A DNA stretch of 5,644 nucleotides. Source: an uncultured Oscillospiraceae bacterium. GTDB lineage: Bacteria > Bacillota > Clostridia > Oscillospirales > Ruminococcaceae. Shown piece by piece: positions 1-5,644 of this stretch (positions within the stretch are counted from its first letter, which is position 1; each line of letters begins with the position of its first letter). The stretch is from the NCBI GenBank assembly GCA_905212515.1, contig CAJMEU010000168.1, forward strand, positions 1-5,644, given 5' to 3'. Under the pieces are notes generated by a model. It had not been told where the DNA came from and did not search any database. It was given only the letters and a program-made list of their open reading frames with translations. A program made the translations under genes and the position numbers.

Positions 1-860
1 TGCTGGAGGACTTCGACCATCTGTACCGCTACGCGGACCTGCTGGACATGGAGGCGGGCGTGCACGCCGAGCGGCTGGTCGGCCGGTATACCGAGATCAT
101 GCCCGGCCGCCCCACCATCGCCGAGCACCGCCATCCCTACGACAGTGTGCGCATGTTCTGCAACAACAAAAAGGCCCATCCGCTCACCAAGCTGGACACG
201 GCCATCATCACCGCGGCGGAACAGCAAACCATGAACTATTATATGAACCAGTGCGCCTTCTACACTTCGGACCGGGGCCGCAAGCTGTACCAGGAGATCG
301 GCATGATCGAGGAACAGCACGTGACACAGTACGGCGCCCTGATGGACCCGCGCTGCACCTGGCTGGAGAACCTGCTGATGCATGAGTACACCGAATGCTA
401 TTTGTACTGGAGCTGTTTCCAGGACGAGACGGACCGCGCCGTGAAAAAGGTGTGGGAGCAGCAGTTTGAAAACGAGCTGAACCACCTGCACGCGGCCAAG
501 GACCTGCTGGAAAAATACGAGGGCAAACAGTGGCAGCAGGTCATCCCCGAGGGCCAGTTCCCCGAGCTGCTGCGCTTTGCACCCCAGAAAGAATATATCC
601 GCAAGGTGCTGGGCGAGACCGTGGAGGACACGGCCCACCGCGAGGAAGTGCTGTCCATTCATGATCTGCCGGACGACGCCGAGTACTGGACTTATCAGCA
701 GACGGTGTGCCCCCGCGCCTCCGCCGTGCCCAGCCACAAGGTGATCGCGGACTATATCGCCGAAAAAGGCCAGGACTACCGCTACGAGGACGCAGAGAGC
801 CCGGTGAAAGCCCTGCGCGACCGCCAGCGGGACAACACGAAGCTGGCCCGCACCAAATAA
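1..860 (+). CDS. Ferritin-like (putative diiron four-helix) protein, 5' end missing
   Basis: The frame is open from base 3 with no stop upstream, so the gene begins outside the window; the ATG at 48 is internal. Numbering from that Met, a four-helix metal-binding pattern is visible: E58 (AAEQQTMNYY), E88xxH91 (EEQH), E113 or E116 (HEYTECY) and E143xxH146 (ELNH). The order E, ExxH, E, ExxH with about 27-30 residues between helix pairs is the ferritin/rubrerythrin-type diiron signature. By family knowledge such bundles bind Fe or Mn and act in iron oxidation, peroxide reduction or related redox chemistry; the specific role here is unknown. No signal peptide or membrane segment is visible in the part present. 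A hydrophilic tail of about 110 residues, rich in charged residues, follows the bundle. A third H-xxx-Y-xx-L-x-D motif at bases 18-47 hints at an earlier helix pair or domain. The stop is TAA, followed by a strong terminator. The superfamily call is fairly secure; I do not recognise the exact family. Confidence 0.7.
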   Translation, partial: LEDFDHLYRYADLLDMEAGVHAERLVGRYTEIMPGRPTIAEHRHPYDSVRMFCNNKKAHPLTKLDTAIITAAEQQTMNYYMNQCAFYTSDRGRKLYQEIGMIEEQHVTQYGALMDPRCTWLENLLMHEYTECYLYWSCFQDETDRAVKKVWEQQFENELNHLHAAKDLLEKYEGKQWQQVIPEGQFPELLRFAPQKEYIRKVLGETVEDTAHREEVLSIHDLPDDAEYWTYQQTVCPRASAVPSHKVIADYIAEKGQDYRYEDAESPVKALRDRQRDNTKLARTK

Positions 861-881
861 AATATCCCTCCCCAATCAACT

Positions 882-932
882 GCGGCCCGCGCGCCTTCCT
901 GCATCGGAAAGGGCGCGCGGGCCGCGTTTTTT
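882..932 (+). terminator. Rho-independent terminator of the ferritin-like gene
   Basis: A 14-bp perfect GC-rich stem (882-895 with 912-925), extendable by a T·G and a T-A pair, is closed by a loop of about 12 nt. It is followed after one G by six T residues (927-932). It starts 21 nt after the TAA of the ferritin-like gene. The T tract overlaps the last two bases of the convergent kinase stop codon (931-933). Read on the minus strand, the same stem lies just past the kinase stop but has no T run after it, so it is a canonical terminator only for the plus strand. Confidence 0.93.
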
Positions 933-3705
933 ATTGATGGGGTCTCTTCGGCACGGTATCCTGCAGGGCCCGGTACAGCTGTTCCACATCGAAAGGCTTG
1001 GGCAAAAAGCCCGTCATCCCGGCGGCCATCGCCTGGTCCCGGTCCTCCTGGAAGGTGTTGGCCGTCATGGCCAGGATGGGCACCGTGCGGGCGTCCGCGC
1101 GGGCCATGGCGCGGATCTCCCGCGCGGCCTCCAGGCCGTTTTTCACCGGCATGTTGATATCCATCAGGATCACGTCAAAATACCCCTGCGGGCTGTGGGC
1201 GAACAGCTCCGCCGCCTGCCGGCCGTCCGCCGCCCGCTCCACCTCGATCCGCCGCAGCCGCAGCAGCTCCGTGGCGATCTCGGCATTGATATCATTGTCC
1301 TCCGCCAGCAGGACCCGCAGGCCCTCCAGCAGGGAAAAATCCCGCTCCGCGGGTTCTGCCCGTACCACTTCCCCGTCAAAAACGGGCAGCGCGATGGCAA
1401 AATAGAACTCCGAGCCTTGGCCCACCGTGCTCTCCACGCACAGCCGGCCGCCCATCAGTTCCACCAAACTGCGGCTGATGGAAAGGCCCAGGCCGGTGCC
1501 CGGCACCGTTCCGCTCCCGCTTTGGGCTTGCTCGAACGCGCCGAAAATACGCTCCAAATCCTCGGGCCTGATCCCGATTCCGCTGTCTTTGACACTGAAG
1601 CGCAGGCCGGCCCTGCCGTCCGGCTTTTCCGTTTGGGACACGGCCAAGGTGACGCTGCCGCCCTCTCCGGTGAATTTACAGGCGTTGGACAGCAGGTTCG
1701 TCAGCACCTGGCTGATGCGCAGCTCGTCGCCCAGATAACACGCGTCGTCCAGCTCTTCCTCCAACACCAGGCGAACGCCTTTCTCCTGCATCTGCAGCTC
1801 AAACATGCCCTTCAGCCGTTCCGTCATGGCCCGCAGGTCAAAGGGCGCCGTCTCCAGCTCCATTTTCTGGCTTTCGATCTTGGACATATCCAAAATATCG
1901 TTCAGCAGCGAAAGCAGGAACTGGGCTGAAGAATCGATCTTCGTCAGATTCTCCCGCAGGGCGGGGCTGGCCTCGCCGCTGAGCATCGTCAGGTTCGTCA
2001 GCCCGATGATCGCGTTCATCGGGGTGCGAATCTCGTGGCTCATGCGGGAGAGGAAATCAGATTTCGCCCGGCTCGTCTCCTCGGCCTTTTCCAGCTTGAC
2101 GCGCATCACCTTGGTCCGCATTTGGGACATGTTCAGCAGGATGATGATGCCTGCCGCCAGCATCACCAGGCCCACACAGATGCAAATCACCAGCAGCGGG
2201 TTGTTGTACAGCAGGGTCTTGAAGGTCACCGCACTGCTGCGTGTGGCCAGGATGTTCTGTGAAACGATGCCCTCCAGTTCCTCTTCGGACAGATTGTTGA
2301 CAGCCTTGTTCAGCACAGAGTACAGGGGCACTTCACTGGAGGAAGGCACCGCCAGGGTCAGGCGTTCCACCTTGCCCATGTCCGCCGAAAGCGTAACGTT
2401 GGCATAGTAATCCTTGGCGTACAGATCCTCCACAAAAGAGAACGGCATCTGCGTATAATCGGCTTCCCCGCGGTTCACCGCTTCCAGGCACGCGGCATAC
2501 GTGGGGTAATATACCGCCGTCACCGCCGAGATCGCCGGCAGCACGTCCCTGCCCTGGGGCACGGCGAACGTCAGCCCCTGGCCCGATGGATCCGTCCGTT
2601 TGTTGCGCAGGATCACCGAATCCAGCTTGGCGTAAACCGTCGTGCGGGCCAAGCCCGCCTCGTCGGCCGCATGGTCGCCGTTCAGGTAACAGCCGATGAT
2701 GTCGGCCTTTCCCTCCTCCACCAGCGTTTCCAGTTCAGCGTAGGAATCCGCATACACATAGGTAAACGACAGGCCCGTGCGGCCGGCGATCAGATCGATA
2801 CAGTCCTGCACGACGCCTCTGGTGGCCTCCCCCTCCTGATACAGCAGGGGGTAACGGTCTTTGATCACCGCCACGCGGACGGGCGCGCTGGTCCTGATAA
2901 ACGCCTGTTCCTCCGGGGTAAAGCTGATGGAGTTGATATATTTTTCCGGGAAATATTTTTCGTACAGCTCCACGGCAAAATTGGGGTTCGCGGAGTAGAT
3001 CTGCGCCATAGCGTCCGATAGTTGGGCGCACAGCTCCGGCTCGTCCAGCGCGGTGACGATGTAATACGGGTCCGATTCCAGCTTGGCGGCCACATTGTAG
3101 CCGTCTTTCATGTAAATATCGCTGCCGTACAGCAGGTCTACCTCTCTGCGATCCAGGGAATTTTCATAGCTGTCCTCATCCTCATAGTACACCAGTTCGC
3201 AATTCAGGTTGTTGAACTCGAGGAACTTTTCCAGCCGCGCGATCTTGCCCGTGGCTTTTTCCAACACGCCGATGCGCTTGCCGTTGAGGGTGGTGTAGTC
3301 AAAGCTTTTGATGGTGTCGTCGTCCTGATGGTAGATCAGCAGGGAATAATTGGTGCCCATCAGATAGGCGGGATAGTTGAACATCTTTTCATAGCCGTCA
3401 AAATAGAACATCCCGCCCATCAGGTCGTATTTGCCGTCTATCATCTCCGAAAGCAGTTCGTCCACATTCCCGGTCACGAATTCATATTCCCAGCCGGTGT
3501 ATTTGGCGATCTCGTGCAGCCAGTCGTATGTCATGCCGCCGTAAGTGCCGTCCTCATACACTTCATTGATGCCGGCGCTCTCGGGGAAAGCCACCGTCAC
3601 CACGCGGCGCTGCTGCGGTTCGGCGGCCGCGGCCGGCGCGCAAAGGGCCAGCCCCAGCAGCATTGCCAGGAAAAACGCCCTCGTTTTTTTCAGCCAGTGC
3701 CCCAC
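931..3705 (-). CDS. Hybrid sensor histidine kinase with two solute-binding (Venus-flytrap) sensor domains
   Basis: A 924-residue membrane sensor kinase of BvgS/EvgS-like layout. A signal peptide (KK, hydrophobic core at 10-23, APAAAA, likely cleavage after A28) leads into two SBP_bac_3-type domains, about 35-255 and 276-490. They are joined by a TPEEQAFIR linker typical of tandem flytrap sensors. One membrane helix (about 504-524) and a short coiled linker precede HisKA with phospho-acceptor H557 (SHEIRTPMN). The ATPase domain shows the N box (N670/N674), DSGIG (707-711), FGAF (721-724) and GTGLG (736-740). The C-terminal receiver has acidic E802/D803, phospho-acceptor D849 (LMDINMP) and K903. 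There is no PAS, HPt or DNA-binding domain. It would sense a small extracellular solute and pass phosphate His to Asp, then to an unseen HPt or regulator. I chose the GTG start at 3705 because AAGGGGAG lies 8 nt upstream and the signal peptide then begins correctly. In-frame TTG (3786) and GTG (3714) starts are less likely. Confidence 0.93.
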   Translation of the reverse strand: MGHWLKKTRAFFLAMLLGLALCAPAAAAEPQQRRVVTVAFPESAGINEVYEDGTYGGMTYDWLHEIAKYTGWEYEFVTGNVDELLSEMIDGKYDLMGGMFYFDGYEKMFNYPAYLMGTNYSLLIYHQDDDTIKSFDYTTLNGKRIGVLEKATGKIARLEKFLEFNNLNCELVYYEDEDSYENSLDRREVDLLYGSDIYMKDGYNVAAKLESDPYYIVTALDEPELCAQLSDAMAQIYSANPNFAVELYEKYFPEKYINSISFTPEEQAFIRTSAPVRVAVIKDRYPLLYQEGEATRGVVQDCIDLIAGRTGLSFTYVYADSYAELETLVEEGKADIIGCYLNGDHAADEAGLARTTVYAKLDSVILRNKRTDPSGQGLTFAVPQGRDVLPAISAVTAVYYPTYAACLEAVNRGEADYTQMPFSFVEDLYAKDYYANVTLSADMGKVERLTLAVPSSSEVPLYSVLNKAVNNLSEEELEGIVSQNILATRSSAVTFKTLLYNNPLLVICICVGLVMLAAGIIILLNMSQMRTKVMRVKLEKAEETSRAKSDFLSRMSHEIRTPMNAIIGLTNLTMLSGEASPALRENLTKIDSSAQFLLSLLNDILDMSKIESQKMELETAPFDLRAMTERLKGMFELQMQEKGVRLVLEEELDDACYLGDELRISQVLTNLLSNACKFTGEGGSVTLAVSQTEKPDGRAGLRFSVKDSGIGIRPEDLERIFGAFEQAQSGSGTVPGTGLGLSISRSLVELMGGRLCVESTVGQGSEFYFAIALPVFDGEVVRAEPAERDFSLLEGLRVLLAEDNDINAEIATELLRLRRIEVERAADGRQAAELFAHSPQGYFDVILMDINMPVKNGLEAAREIRAMARADARTVPILAMTANTFQEDRDQAMAAGMTGFLPKPFDVEQLYRALQDTVPKRPHQ

Positions 3706-3713
3706 CGGGCCCA

Positions 3714-3721
3714 CTCCCCTT
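3714..3721 (-). promoter_or_regulatory. Ribosome binding site that fixes the kinase GTG start
   Basis: On the minus strand AAGGGGAG (3721 to 3714) lies 8 nt before GTG at 3705-3703. It directly abuts or overlaps the other in-frame GTG (3714-3712), which therefore cannot use it. The 27 extra residues read from the farther TTG at 3786 come from the structured leader and would put a non-signal-like stretch ahead of the signal peptide. Confidence 0.75.
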
Positions 3722-3756
3722 CTTTTCGCCGCACACTGGCACGCCGCCCCGGGATC

Positions 3757-3774
3757 AGGCAAAAAACTTTGCCT
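3757..3774 (-). promoter_or_regulatory. Candidate antiterminator hairpin in the kinase leader
   Basis: On the minus strand AGGCAAA (3774-3768), loop GTTT (3767-3764) and TTTGCCT (3763-3757) form a 7-bp perfect stem. Its 5' arm is the 3' arm of the upstream terminator-like hairpin, and its 3' arm uses most of that terminator's T tract. The two structures therefore exclude each other, as in leader attenuation and many riboswitch expression platforms. No leader peptide with a credible start, T-box or known riboswitch consensus was recognised upstream. Confidence 0.4.
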
Positions 3775-3788
3775 CACGCCAGACAAAG
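3761..3788 (-). terminator. Terminator-like hairpin in the kinase leader (possible attenuator)
   Basis: Read on the minus strand, CTTTGTCT (3788-3781), loop GGCGTG (3780-3775) and AGGCAAAG (3774-3767) form an 8-bp stem with one G·U pair, followed at once by six T residues (3766-3761). This is the layout of an intrinsic terminator. It lies between the predicted transcription start (near 3812) and the kinase start at 3705, so it would end transcription before the gene. A competing hairpin shares its 3' arm. The stem is of modest stability, and function is inferred from layout alone. Confidence 0.5.
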
Positions 3789-3818
3789 CCTTCGCCGCGC
3801 CTACGATCGTTTTCTTTT

Positions 3819-3847
3819 AGTATAAGCATTTTGAAGAGATATTTCAA
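3819..3847 (-). promoter_or_regulatory. Sigma70-type promoter of the sensor kinase
   Basis: On the minus strand a -35 TTGAAA (3847-3842) and a -10 TATACT (3824-3819) are separated by exactly 17 bp, with A-rich sequence after the -10. The predicted start is near 3812, giving a leader of about 105 nt that contains the two competing hairpins. The site lies in the only clearly AT-rich island between the kinase and the hydrolase. Confidence 0.75.
3831..3847. repeat. Short inverted repeat over the kinase -35 box
   Basis: TTGAA (3831-3835), 7 bp, then TTCAA (3843-3847) form a 17-bp dyad whose right arm covers most of the kinase -35 box and lies about 10 bp from the hydrolase -35. It could be an operator, but five-base arms in AT-rich DNA arise easily by chance. 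Confidence 0.25.
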
Positions 3848-3856
3848 TCTTATTAT

Positions 3857-3885
3857 TTGACATCCCGCAGCGAACGGAGTACAGT
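3857..3885 (+). promoter_or_regulatory. Sigma70-type promoter of the alpha/beta hydrolase
   Basis: A perfect -35 TTGACA (3857-3862) and a -10 TACAGT (3880-3885, four of six consensus bases) are spaced by 17 bp. The predicted start is near 3892, giving a leader of about 46 nt with a small GGCCG/CGGCC hairpin (3896-3909). It runs back to back with the kinase promoter; the two -35 boxes are 9 bp apart. Confidence 0.65.
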
Positions 3886-3937
3886 GAGGGCAAACGGCCG
3901 CCATCGGCCCTGCCGGACGGAGAAAGTGTGCGCAGCA

Positions 3938-4798
3938 ATGAAAACCATTTATAAGACCAAAAGCAGCAAAGACGCCGTGCTGGATCTATACGACAGCCAA
4001 TTGGCCAAACTGGGCTGTGCCTTCCGCGATCTGTACGTCGCCACCTCCTTCGGCCCCACCCACGTGGTCGAGACTGGGGCCCCGGCGGCCCCCGCGCTGC
4101 TGGTGTTCCACGGCGGGAACTCCACCACCGCCTACAATCTTTTGCTCTGCCGGTTCCTGCTGCCCCATTTCCACGTGTACGCGGTGGATATTATCGGCCA
4201 TCCGGGGAAAAGCGCGGAGGTCAGCCTGCCCGCCGCCGGCTATGCCTACGGCCGGTGGGCCGGCGAAGTGATCGACGGCCTGGGGTTTTCGCAGATGCGC
4301 TGCTTCGGCGGATCGTTCGGCGGCGGCGTGCTGGCCAAGCTGCTGTGCGCCGCGCCGGAAAAGGTTTCCCGGTGCGCGCTGGTCGTCCCCGCGGGCATCA
4401 ACAACGCCCTGCCGCTGGGCTCCGCCCGGATGATGGTCCCCCTGGCGCAATACCTGTGCACCAAAAAAGACAAGTACATCACACGGGCGGCGCTGTACAT
4501 GGCCCTCTCCTCGGACGTGCTGGACCAGGACACGCTGGACACGGTAAAAAGCAGCTTCACCCATGTGAAAACCAAGGTGGCCATGCCCTCCAACGTCAGC
4601 GCGGCGCGCATGAAGCGCTATACCGCCCCCGCCCTGGTGATGGCCGCCGAACGGGACTGCCTGTTCCCGGCCAAAAAAGTGCTGGGGCGTGCGGAAAAGA
4701 TCCTGCCCGGCTGCACCTTGTACGAGCTGAAGGGCCGCGGGCATATGCACCTTCTGACGGAGGAGGAAAAGCGCATGATCGTCGTGTTTTTAACGTGA
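3938..4798 (+). CDS. Alpha/beta hydrolase (serine esterase-like)
   Basis: This 286-residue protein has the length and motif order of a single-domain alpha/beta hydrolase. Visible are the TSFGPTHVVETG strand region (36-47), the oxyanion-loop HGGN (58-61), VDIIGHPGKS (83-92), a nucleophile elbow G124-G-S126-F-G128 followed by more glycines, the acid D240 in AAERDCLFP, and H269 in GRGHMHLL, giving a S126-D240-H269 triad. No signal peptide or membrane helix is seen, so it is probably cytoplasmic and acts on an ester or similar small substrate that cannot be named from sequence. The ATG at 3938 was chosen because homology-like sequence begins there. GGAG at 3919-3922 is 15 nt away and GAAAG at 3922-3926 is 11 nt away, so the ribosome site is not ideal. 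An in-frame GTG at 3926 would add four residues. The gene has its own promoter, divergent from the kinase, and ends in TGA with no clear intrinsic terminator. Confidence 0.88.
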   Translation: MKTIYKTKSSKDAVLDLYDSQLAKLGCAFRDLYVATSFGPTHVVETGAPAAPALLVFHGGNSTTAYNLLLCRFLLPHFHVYAVDIIGHPGKSAEVSLPAAGYAYGRWAGEVIDGLGFSQMRCFGGSFGGGVLAKLLCAAPEKVSRCALVVPAGINNALPLGSARMMVPLAQYLCTKKDKYITRAALYMALSSDVLDQDTLDTVKSSFTHVKTKVAMPSNVSAARMKRYTAPALVMAAERDCLFPAKKVLGRAEKILPGCTLYELKGRGHMHLLTEEEKRMIVVFLT

Positions 4799-4845
4799 TC
4801 TTCGCCCGCGTTCTGGTTTCCCCCTCTAAATCCGCGGGAAATCGA

Positions 4846-4865
4846 GGGTTTACCTTGACAAACCC
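4846..4865. repeat. Inverted repeat enclosing the -35 box of the bipA promoter
   Basis: GGGTTT (4846-4851), 8 bp, then AAACCC (4860-4865) form a perfect 6-bp dyad of 20 bp. The centre and right arm contain the -35 TTGACA (4855-4860). No T run follows, so it is unlikely to be a terminator for the hydrolase; an operator site is the more natural reading, though chance is possible. Confidence 0.35.
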
Positions 4866-4884
4866 CCTACGCGCATTATACAAT
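4855..4884 (+). promoter_or_regulatory. Sigma70-type promoter of bipA
   Basis: A perfect -35 TTGACA (4855-4860) is followed by a -10 that can be read as TACAAT (4879-4884, 18-bp spacer, five of six consensus bases) or TATACA (4877-4882, 16-bp spacer). The predicted start near 4891 gives a leader of about 43 nt. Upstream, 4805-4838 holds a 6-bp GC stem with a 22-nt loop but no T tract, so read-through from the hydrolase is possible. Confidence 0.75.
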
Positions 4885-4933
4885 AGATTGTCCATAAATT
4901 CGTCATACTGTACAAAAGAGGAAATGGGAGTAT

Positions 4934-5578
4934 ATGAAACAGGAGAATTTACGCAATATTGCCATCATCGCCCACGTTGACCACGGCAAAACCACGCTGG
5001 TGGACCAGATGCTCAAGCAGTCCGGCGCCTTCCGCGAGAACCAGCAGGTGGCCGAGCGCGTGATGGATTCGGGCGACATCGAGCGCGAGCGCGGCATCAC
5101 CATTCTGGCCAAGAACGCCGCCACGTACTACAACGGCATCAAAATCAACATCGTGGACACCCCGGGCCACGCCGATTTCGGCGGCGAGGTGGAGCGCGTT
5201 TTGAAAATGGTCAACGGCGTGCTGCTGCTGGTGGACGCCGCCGAGGGCTGCATGCCCCAGACCCGCTTCGTGCTGCAGAAGGCTTTGCAGCAGAACCTCA
5301 GCCTGGTCATCGCCGTGAACAAGGTCGACCGGCCCGACGCCCGGGTGAAAGAAGTGATCGACGAGATCCTGCTGCTGCTGATGGACCTGGGCGCCACCGA
5401 CGAGCAGCTGGACAGCCCCATGGTGTTCTGCTCGGGCCGCAACGGCACGGCCAGCTACAGCCCCGAGGTGGCCGGCAGCGACCTGGAGCCGCTGTTCAAA
5501 ACCATCATCGACTATGTGCAGCCCCCCGAGGGCAACCCCGGCGAGCCCTTTGGGCTGATGTGCTCCTCCATCGATTAG
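4934..5578 (+). CDS. typA: Ribosome-associated translational GTPase BipA/TypA, cut short by an in-frame TAG
   Basis: The sequence encodes the complete G domain of the translational GTPase BipA (TypA), which binds ribosomes and supports ribosome assembly and growth under cold or stress. All G motifs are present: AHVDHGKT (13-20), switch I RGIT (53-56), DTPGH (75-79), NKVD (129-132) and a G5-like CSGRNG near 164-169. The N terminus MKQENLRNIAIIAHVDHG is canonical, so the ATG is secure. It is preceded by GGGAG with a short 3-nt gap and by GAGG 12 nt away. The open frame ends after 214 residues at TAG (5576-5578), whereas family members have about 600-615 residues with further beta-barrel, EF-G-like and C-terminal domains. 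The stop replaces the Tyr of the conserved LDYN/IDYND motif, one base away from TAT or TAC. The product as read would be a bare G domain; a nonsense mutation, a base error or amber recoding could each explain it. Confidence 0.9.
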   Translation: MKQENLRNIAIIAHVDHGKTTLVDQMLKQSGAFRENQQVAERVMDSGDIERERGITILAKNAATYYNGIKINIVDTPGHADFGGEVERVLKMVNGVLLLVDAAEGCMPQTRFVLQKALQQNLSLVIAVNKVDRPDARVKEVIDEILLLLMDLGATDEQLDSPMVFCSGRNGTASYSPEVAGSDLEPLFKTIIDYVQPPEGNPGEPFGLMCSSID

Positions 5579-5644
5579 AACGACTTTGTGGGGCGCATCG
5601 GCATCGGGCGGGTGGAGACGGGCACGGACATAGTGGGCCAGGAC
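5579..5644 (+). pseudogene. typA: Continuation of bipA after the TAG (start of domain II), runs off the window
   Basis: All 22 codons after the TAG stay open in the same frame to the last base, and read NDFVGRIGIGRVETGTDIVG then QD. This matches the start of BipA domain II, where family members read YNDYVGRIGIGR followed by a charged turn. No ribosome site or start codon suggests a separate gene. The uninterrupted homology and unchanged codon style show that the interruption is a single base, recent or artefactual. Whether this stretch is translated depends on the nature of the TAG. Confidence 0.8.

Noticed and set aside
934..1929. Long plus-strand open frame (331 codons) opposite the kinase
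   Set aside because: It lies antisense to clear HATPase/receiver motifs, has a His/Gln/Arg-rich composition typical of GC-rich shadow frames, and matches no domain I recognise.
3706..3786. Longer kinase start at TTG 3786
   Set aside because: TTG has no proper ribosome site, falls inside the predicted leader hairpin and would add 27 residues before a normal signal peptide; GTG 3705 has a strong, well-spaced site.
3771..3800. Plus-strand resemblance to a c-di-GMP-I (GEMM) core because of CAAAGCC
   Set aside because: Only the short CAAAGCC string matches; the flanking conserved GEMM bases and paired elements are absent, and it lies upstream of the plus-strand promoter.
3857..3937. Longer hydrolase start at TTG 3857
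   Set aside because: These bases form the -35/-10 promoter and leader; the extra residues are Arg-rich and not hydrolase-like.
3986..4750. 254-codon minus-strand open frame opposite the hydrolase
   Set aside because: It is the antisense shadow of a gene with a full catalytic triad; its Gly/His/Gln-rich composition is not protein-like.
4805..4838. CCCGCG...CGCGGG stem as terminator of the hydrolase
   Set aside because: The loop is 22 nt and no T tract follows, so it does not meet intrinsic-terminator criteria.
4924..4980. ATG at 4924 just upstream of bipA as a small leader gene
   Set aside because: It reads only 18 codons in another frame, and the GAGG at 4918-4921 is only 2 nt away from it, too close to serve it.

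Overview
The window looks like chromosomal DNA from a high-GC, gut-type Clostridia (Oscillospiraceae/Ruminococcaceae-like) bacterium. The inference rests on GC-rich codon use broken by short AT-rich promoter islands, a hybrid histidine kinase fused to tandem solute-binding sensor domains, and a clostridial-style BipA sequence. No 16S or other taxonomic marker is present, so this assignment is tentative.

Layout. (1) Bases 1-860, plus strand: the 3' part of a ferritin-like (putative diiron four-helix) protein whose start lies upstream, closed by a strong GC-rich intrinsic terminator (882-932). (2) Bases 931-3705, minus strand and convergent with the first gene: a 924-residue membrane hybrid sensor kinase with signal peptide, two periplasmic Venus-flytrap domains, one membrane segment, HisKA, HATPase and a receiver domain. 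(3) Bases 3706-3937: a compact divergent control region. It holds two back-to-back sigma70-type promoters whose -35 boxes are 9 bp apart, and a kinase leader that can fold either a terminator or a competing antiterminator hairpin. (4) Bases 3938-4798, plus strand: an alpha/beta hydrolase with a Ser-Asp-His triad. (5) Bases 4799-4933: a promoter with a perfect TTGACA -35 embedded in a 20-bp inverted repeat. (6) Base 4934 to the window end: the N-terminal part of the ribosome-associated GTPase BipA/TypA, interrupted by an in-frame TAG at codon 215, at the end of the G domain; homologous coding sequence continues in the same frame to the last base.

How the genes may work together. The kinase has no response regulator, HPt or DNA-binding partner in the window, so its output must lie elsewhere. 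The shared promoter region is the only sign that the kinase and the hydrolase might be co-regulated. The ferritin-like gene and bipA look like independent units. The most notable signals are the amber codon at a conserved BipA position and the attenuator-like kinase leader. I did not see a complete new multi-gene system, RNA genes, CRISPR arrays or mobile elements.
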